Positions 61,198 through 64,000 of a stretch of DNA of 64,000 bases are shown here, piece after piece. Under the pieces are notes generated by a model. It searched no databases and was not told where the DNA came from. It was given only the letters and a program-made list of their open reading frames with translations. A program made the translations under genes and the position numbers. Numbering within the stretch: the stretch's first letter is position 1; the number at the start of each line of letters is the position of its first letter. Source of the stretch: Streptomyces spinosisporus (lineage in GTDB: Bacteria > Actinomycetota > Actinomycetes > Streptomycetales > Streptomycetaceae); the NCBI RefSeq assembly GCF_022698145.1, contig NZ_JALDAX010000013.1:186001-250000 (forward strand). Direction: 5' to 3'.

Positions 61198-63162
61198 GTG
61201 GCGGCATCACAGGGCGGGCGGCGAAGGCGCGGCGGCAGGATCACACCGGAGGTCTCCGAGTCGGAGCAGCTGCTCTTCGGCGGACCCCTGCGCTACGACA
61301 TGGGCTGGAACCAGCACCGGGACGCCTTTCTCGAACTGAACTTCCGGGCCATGGTGACCCGGCTGCCGACCCTGCTGAGGTCCAGCTTCGAGCTGGCCTG
61401 GCAGGCCGACCGGCGGGCGGCGCGGATCGTGCTGGCCGCCGAGATCGGCCGGGGCATGGCCCAGGCGGTGAGCCTGCTCGCGGTCAACAGCGTGCTGGGC
61501 CGGCTGATCACCGGCGGGGCGATCGAGGACCGGCTGCGCGGTGCCGTGCCCGCGCTGGTCGCCATGGCCGTCGTCATGCTGTTCGGAACGCTGCTGCGGG
61601 CCGCGTCGACGTATGCCACCGGGCGTCTCGAGCCCAAGGTGGAGCGGGTGGCCACGGAGCTGTATCTGGAGCGGGCGGCGGCCGTGGAGCTGGCCGCGAT
61701 CGAGGACCACGCCTTCCACAAGCTGCTGGACACCGCGCAGTACGGCGCCTCCTCGGCCCGCCGGATGATCTCGTACGCCACGCGCGTGGTGAACGCGGTG
61801 ATCTCGCTGATCGCGGCGGCGAGCGTGCTGACCGTGCTGCACCCGGCGCTGCTCCCGCTGCTCGCGACGATGACGCTGCCCAGCGCGTGGAGCGCGCTGA
61901 CGAACGCCCGGCGGCGCTACGAGTCCTTCCACATCTGGGTGCAGCATGCGCGTGCGGGGCATCTGATCAGCGAGCTGCTCACCGAGCCGGCCGCCGCTCC
62001 GGAGATCCGGGTGCACGGGGTCGGGCCCTTCCTGCTGCGTCATTTCCGCGCGATGTCGGAGGCCGCGGAGGCGGAGCAGACCCGGCTGGCCCGGCTCGCG
62101 GCGCGCACCGGGCTGATCGCGTCGGCCTGGACGGGCCTGGCGACCATGGCGACGTACGCGACGCTCGGCGGGCTGCTGCTGAGCGGGGCGATGGCGCTGT
62201 CGGTGGCGGGGACGGCGGTGATCGCGATCCGCACCGGCTCCTCCAGCCTGGACAGCCTGGTCCTGGAGATCAACGCGCTCCACGAGGAGGCGCTCTTCGT
62301 CGGCGATCTTCAGAAACTTTACGTGGAGGCGGCCGAACGGGCGATCCCGGTGGGCGGCGACCCGCTGCCGGAGCAGCCCCGTGAGATCCGGTTCGAGAAC
62401 GTCACCTTCAGCTATCCGGGCGAGTCCGCCCGTCCCGCGCTCGACGACGTGACGCTCACGGTGCCGCTCGGCGGGATCGTGGCGCTGGTCGGCGAGAACG
62501 GCTCCGGCAAGACGACCCTGATCAAGCTGCTCGCGGGCCTGTACACGCCGGACGCGGGCCGGATCATGTGGGACGACGTCGACGCGGCGACCGCGGACCG
62601 CCACCAGCTGGCGGAGCGGGTCGCGATGCTCGCCCAGGACTTCAAGCGCTGGCCGTTCACGGCCCGGGTCAATGTCGCCGTGGGCCGCTCGTCCGCGCCG
62701 CTGACCGAGGAGCGCATGGCCACCTCGCTCGCCGAGGCCGGGGCCGAGGACGTGGTGGAGAACCTGCCGCGCGGTCTGGACACCCTGCTGGCCCGGAACT
62801 TCAGCGGCGGCCACGAGCTGTCCGGCGGGCAGTGGCAGCGGCTCGGCATCGCGCGGGCGGCCTACCGGCGGGGCCGGATCCTGGTGGTGGACGAGCCGAC
62901 GGCGGCCCTGGACGCGCGGGCCGAGCTGGAGGTCTTCGAGAAGATCCGGGCGCTGGCCTCGGCCGGCCAGACCGTGATCCTCATCACGCACCGGCTGGCG
63001 TCCGTACGCCACGCGGATCTGGTGCACGTCCTGGACCGGGGCCGTCTCGCGGAGTCCGGCACCCCGGAGGAACTGCTGGCGAGCGGTGGCATCTACGCGG
63101 AGCTGTACTCGCTCCAGGCCGAGCAGTTCAGGGCGCCCGTGCCCGCCCCGAAGGCGGGCTGA
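61198..63162 (+). CDS. ABC transporter ATP-binding/permease fusion (exporter type)
   Basis: A 654-residue half-transporter. A polar N-terminus of ~60 residues precedes a six-helix membrane domain (about 75-380). The nucleotide-binding domain has Walker A GENGSGKTT (432-440), Q-loop AQDFKRWPF, signature LSGGQWQRL (from 541) and Walker B ILVVDEPTAALD, with the H-loop ITHRL. The long conserved N-terminal stretch (SEQLLFGGPLRYDMGWNQHRDAF) is typical of a streptomycete subgroup whose substrate is unknown. The GTG start is tentative. Confidence 0.88.
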   Translation: MAASQGGRRRRGGRITPEVSESEQLLFGGPLRYDMGWNQHRDAFLELNFRAMVTRLPTLLRSSFELAWQADRRAARIVLAAEIGRGMAQAVSLLAVNSVLGRLITGGAIEDRLRGAVPALVAMAVVMLFGTLLRAASTYATGRLEPKVERVATELYLERAAAVELAAIEDHAFHKLLDTAQYGASSARRMISYATRVVNAVISLIAAASVLTVLHPALLPLLATMTLPSAWSALTNARRRYESFHIWVQHARAGHLISELLTEPAAAPEIRVHGVGPFLLRHFRAMSEAAEAEQTRLARLAARTGLIASAWTGLATMATYATLGGLLLSGAMALSVAGTAVIAIRTGSSSLDSLVLEINALHEEALFVGDLQKLYVEAAERAIPVGGDPLPEQPREIRFENVTFSYPGESARPALDDVTLTVPLGGIVALVGENGSGKTTLIKLLAGLYTPDAGRIMWDDVDAATADRHQLAERVAMLAQDFKRWPFTARVNVAVGRSSAPLTEERMATSLAEAGAEDVVENLPRGLDTLLARNFSGGHELSGGQWQRLGIARAAYRRGRILVVDEPTAALDARAELEVFEKIRALASAGQTVILITHRLASVRHADLVHVLDRGRLAESGTPEELLASGGIYAELYSLQAEQFRAPVPAPKAG

Positions 63163-63169
63163 GAGCACC

Positions 63170-63355
63170 TCAGGCGATCGCGTCCACGCCCGTGTCCTTG
63201 CGGACGATCACCAGGAACATGTCCGTCGCGAGGTCCATGACCACCTCGGCGGGCAGCCCTTCCTGCCGTCGCGCATGCGCGAACTCCTCCGCGGGCCAAG
63301 AGCCTCGCGGCCCACCTGCGGGAAAGCGTTCGAGCACTGTTCGCCCGTTCACCAT
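63170..63355 (-). CDS. Small conserved hypothetical protein
   Basis: A 61-residue protein (MVNGRTVLERFPAGG ... PAEVVMDLATDMFLVIVRK). It has no recognised domain but shows good coding bias, an ATG with GGAGGTG 6 nt upstream, and a sensible composition. It converges with the ABC exporter gene, ending 7 nt after its stop. Confidence 0.65.
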   Translation of the reverse strand: MVNGRTVLERFPAGGPRGSWPAEEFAHARRQEGLPAEVVMDLATDMFLVIVRKDTGVDAIA

Positions 63356-63519
63356 CTCGCACCTCCAGAAAGCGTCGTCCTGTAGGAGTTAACGCCCAGG
63401 AGGGGCCCATCGCCTCGCTCAGTTGCCGTACTGAGACGTAGTTGACACTTGTTCAGCGCGGAGTGTGAAGGTCCGGTCACTCATTGAAGATCCCGGTCGC
63501 TTCGTGACTACTTTCTGTT

Positions 63520-64000
63520 TCATTCCTCGTACTCGTCGTGATAGCGGATGCGCGCACTGCCCGCAGGCGCCCCAAGAGCCGACGCGCACCCCTCTGGTTG
63601 CTCCCACTCCTCCTGCCGGCCCAGCGCCGTCAGGTCCAGGAGGCTGGTGGTCGAGCCGAGTCCGTCGAGACCGCGCTCGTACGTCGAGTAGGTGTGGAAG
63701 ACACGCTCGCCGTCCCGCAGGAAGCAGCTGATGCCGGGCCGCTCGACCGACTCCCCCGCGCGCTCCAGGGTCACCTCGAAGTCGCGGTTGAAGTCGGTGC
63801 CGTACGACGAGTACCAGGGCACCGTCCAGCCCATCCGCGCCTTGAACGGCAGGATCTTCGTGTACGGCGCCCGGGAGACGGCCGCGAACGTGGTGCCCCT
63901 GACCTTGAGATGGGCCAGATGTCCGATCTGGTCGAGAAATCCCGAACAGCTGCGGCAGCCGGCGTCCCACTCGGGCGCGAACATGAAGTGATAGATGACG
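63520..64000 (-). CDS. DUF899 (thioredoxin-like) protein, C-terminal part
   Basis: The frame runs off the end of the window, so only the last 160 residues are present; the gene starts beyond 64000. VIYHFMFAPEWDAGCRSCSGFLDQIGHL is the DUF899 core with a CxxC pair, followed by VSRAPYTKILPFKARMGWTVPWYSSYGTDFNRDFEV and GISCFLRDGERVFHTYSTYERG. DUF899 proteins have a thioredoxin fold and are often annotated as predicted dithiol-disulfide oxidoreductases. The 164-nt gap to the small gene shows nothing more than promoter-like sequence. Confidence 0.88.
   Translation of the reverse strand, partial: VIYHFMFAPEWDAGCRSCSGFLDQIGHLAHLKVRGTTFAAVSRAPYTKILPFKARMGWTVPWYSSYGTDFNRDFEVTLERAGESVERPGISCFLRDGERVFHTYSTYERGLDGLGSTTSLLDLTALGRQEEWEQPEGCASALGAPAGSARIRYHDEYEE

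Overview
The window is high-GC actinobacterial DNA, almost certainly a Streptomyces core-chromosome segment. The evidence is extreme third-position GC, many GTG starts, 4-nt ATGA/GTGA gene overlaps, WhiA, RbpA-family and mycothiol-family genes, XRE/DUF397 pairs and a single rare TTA codon. The gene order (pgi; secG-tpiA-pgk-gap; whiA-yvcK-rapZ-uvrC; uvrA; aroQ; terC/terD; uvrB) is the conserved Streptomyces order as I recall it. No rRNA, tRNA, CRISPR array, prophage or intact insertion sequence was seen.

Layout. 0-4.6 kb: PadR regulator, FtsX-type ABC exporter and a membrane protein with a Pro/Tyr-rich tail. 4.7-12 kb: glycolysis (pgi, tpiA, pgk, gap) interleaved with an MFS exporter, an RbpA-family protein and secG. 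12-15 kb: a large secreted M14 carboxypeptidase. 15.2-20.2 kb: the overlapping uvrC-rapZ-yvcK-whiA operon. 20.5-23.6 kb: a putative DNA-binding protein, then a LacI regulator overlapping a PfkB sugar kinase behind a perfect 30-bp palindrome. 23.7-26.7 kb: uvrA. 27-31.7 kb: a mycothiol-family enzyme, an MBL hydrolase, a minisatellite array and an amino-acid ABC importer. 31.8-38.6 kb: aroQ, S66 peptidase, CaCA antiporter, terC behind a yybP-ykoY riboswitch, a TerD-ATPase-like fusion and terD. 38.8-45 kb: uvrB, MHYT sensor, secreted glycerophosphodiesterase, ogt and formaldehyde dehydrogenase. 45-52.6 kb: small enzymes, CorA, CBS protein, DUF2293, DUF1772 and a GltD-type oxidoreductase. 53.5-57.7 kb: a PEP-synthase-like protein, a membrane protein and a tyrosine phosphatase. 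57.7-61 kb: a methyltransferase and a whiJ-like XRE/DUF397/ATPase module. 61-64 kb: an ABC exporter, a small protein and a partial DUF899 gene.

Three signals connect genes beyond simple adjacency. (1) A TTGTCAGTG-N8-TAnnnT box, the RecA-independent DNA-damage promoter of actinobacteria (RecA-NDp, PafBC-type), lies upstream of uvrA, uvrB, ogt and, unexpectedly, the MFS exporter; uvrC has a degenerate copy. (2) The whiJ-like module has its ATPase gene under a promoter whose -35 lies inside a palindrome, and that gene carries a TTA codon at position 7, predicting bldA control. (3) Short GC-rich tandem repeats recur across the window, strongest at 28.4-28.9 kb and 49.4-56 kb. They lie in intergenic DNA, in protein linkers and tails, and after the gltD stop codon, and look like recent local minisatellite growth.
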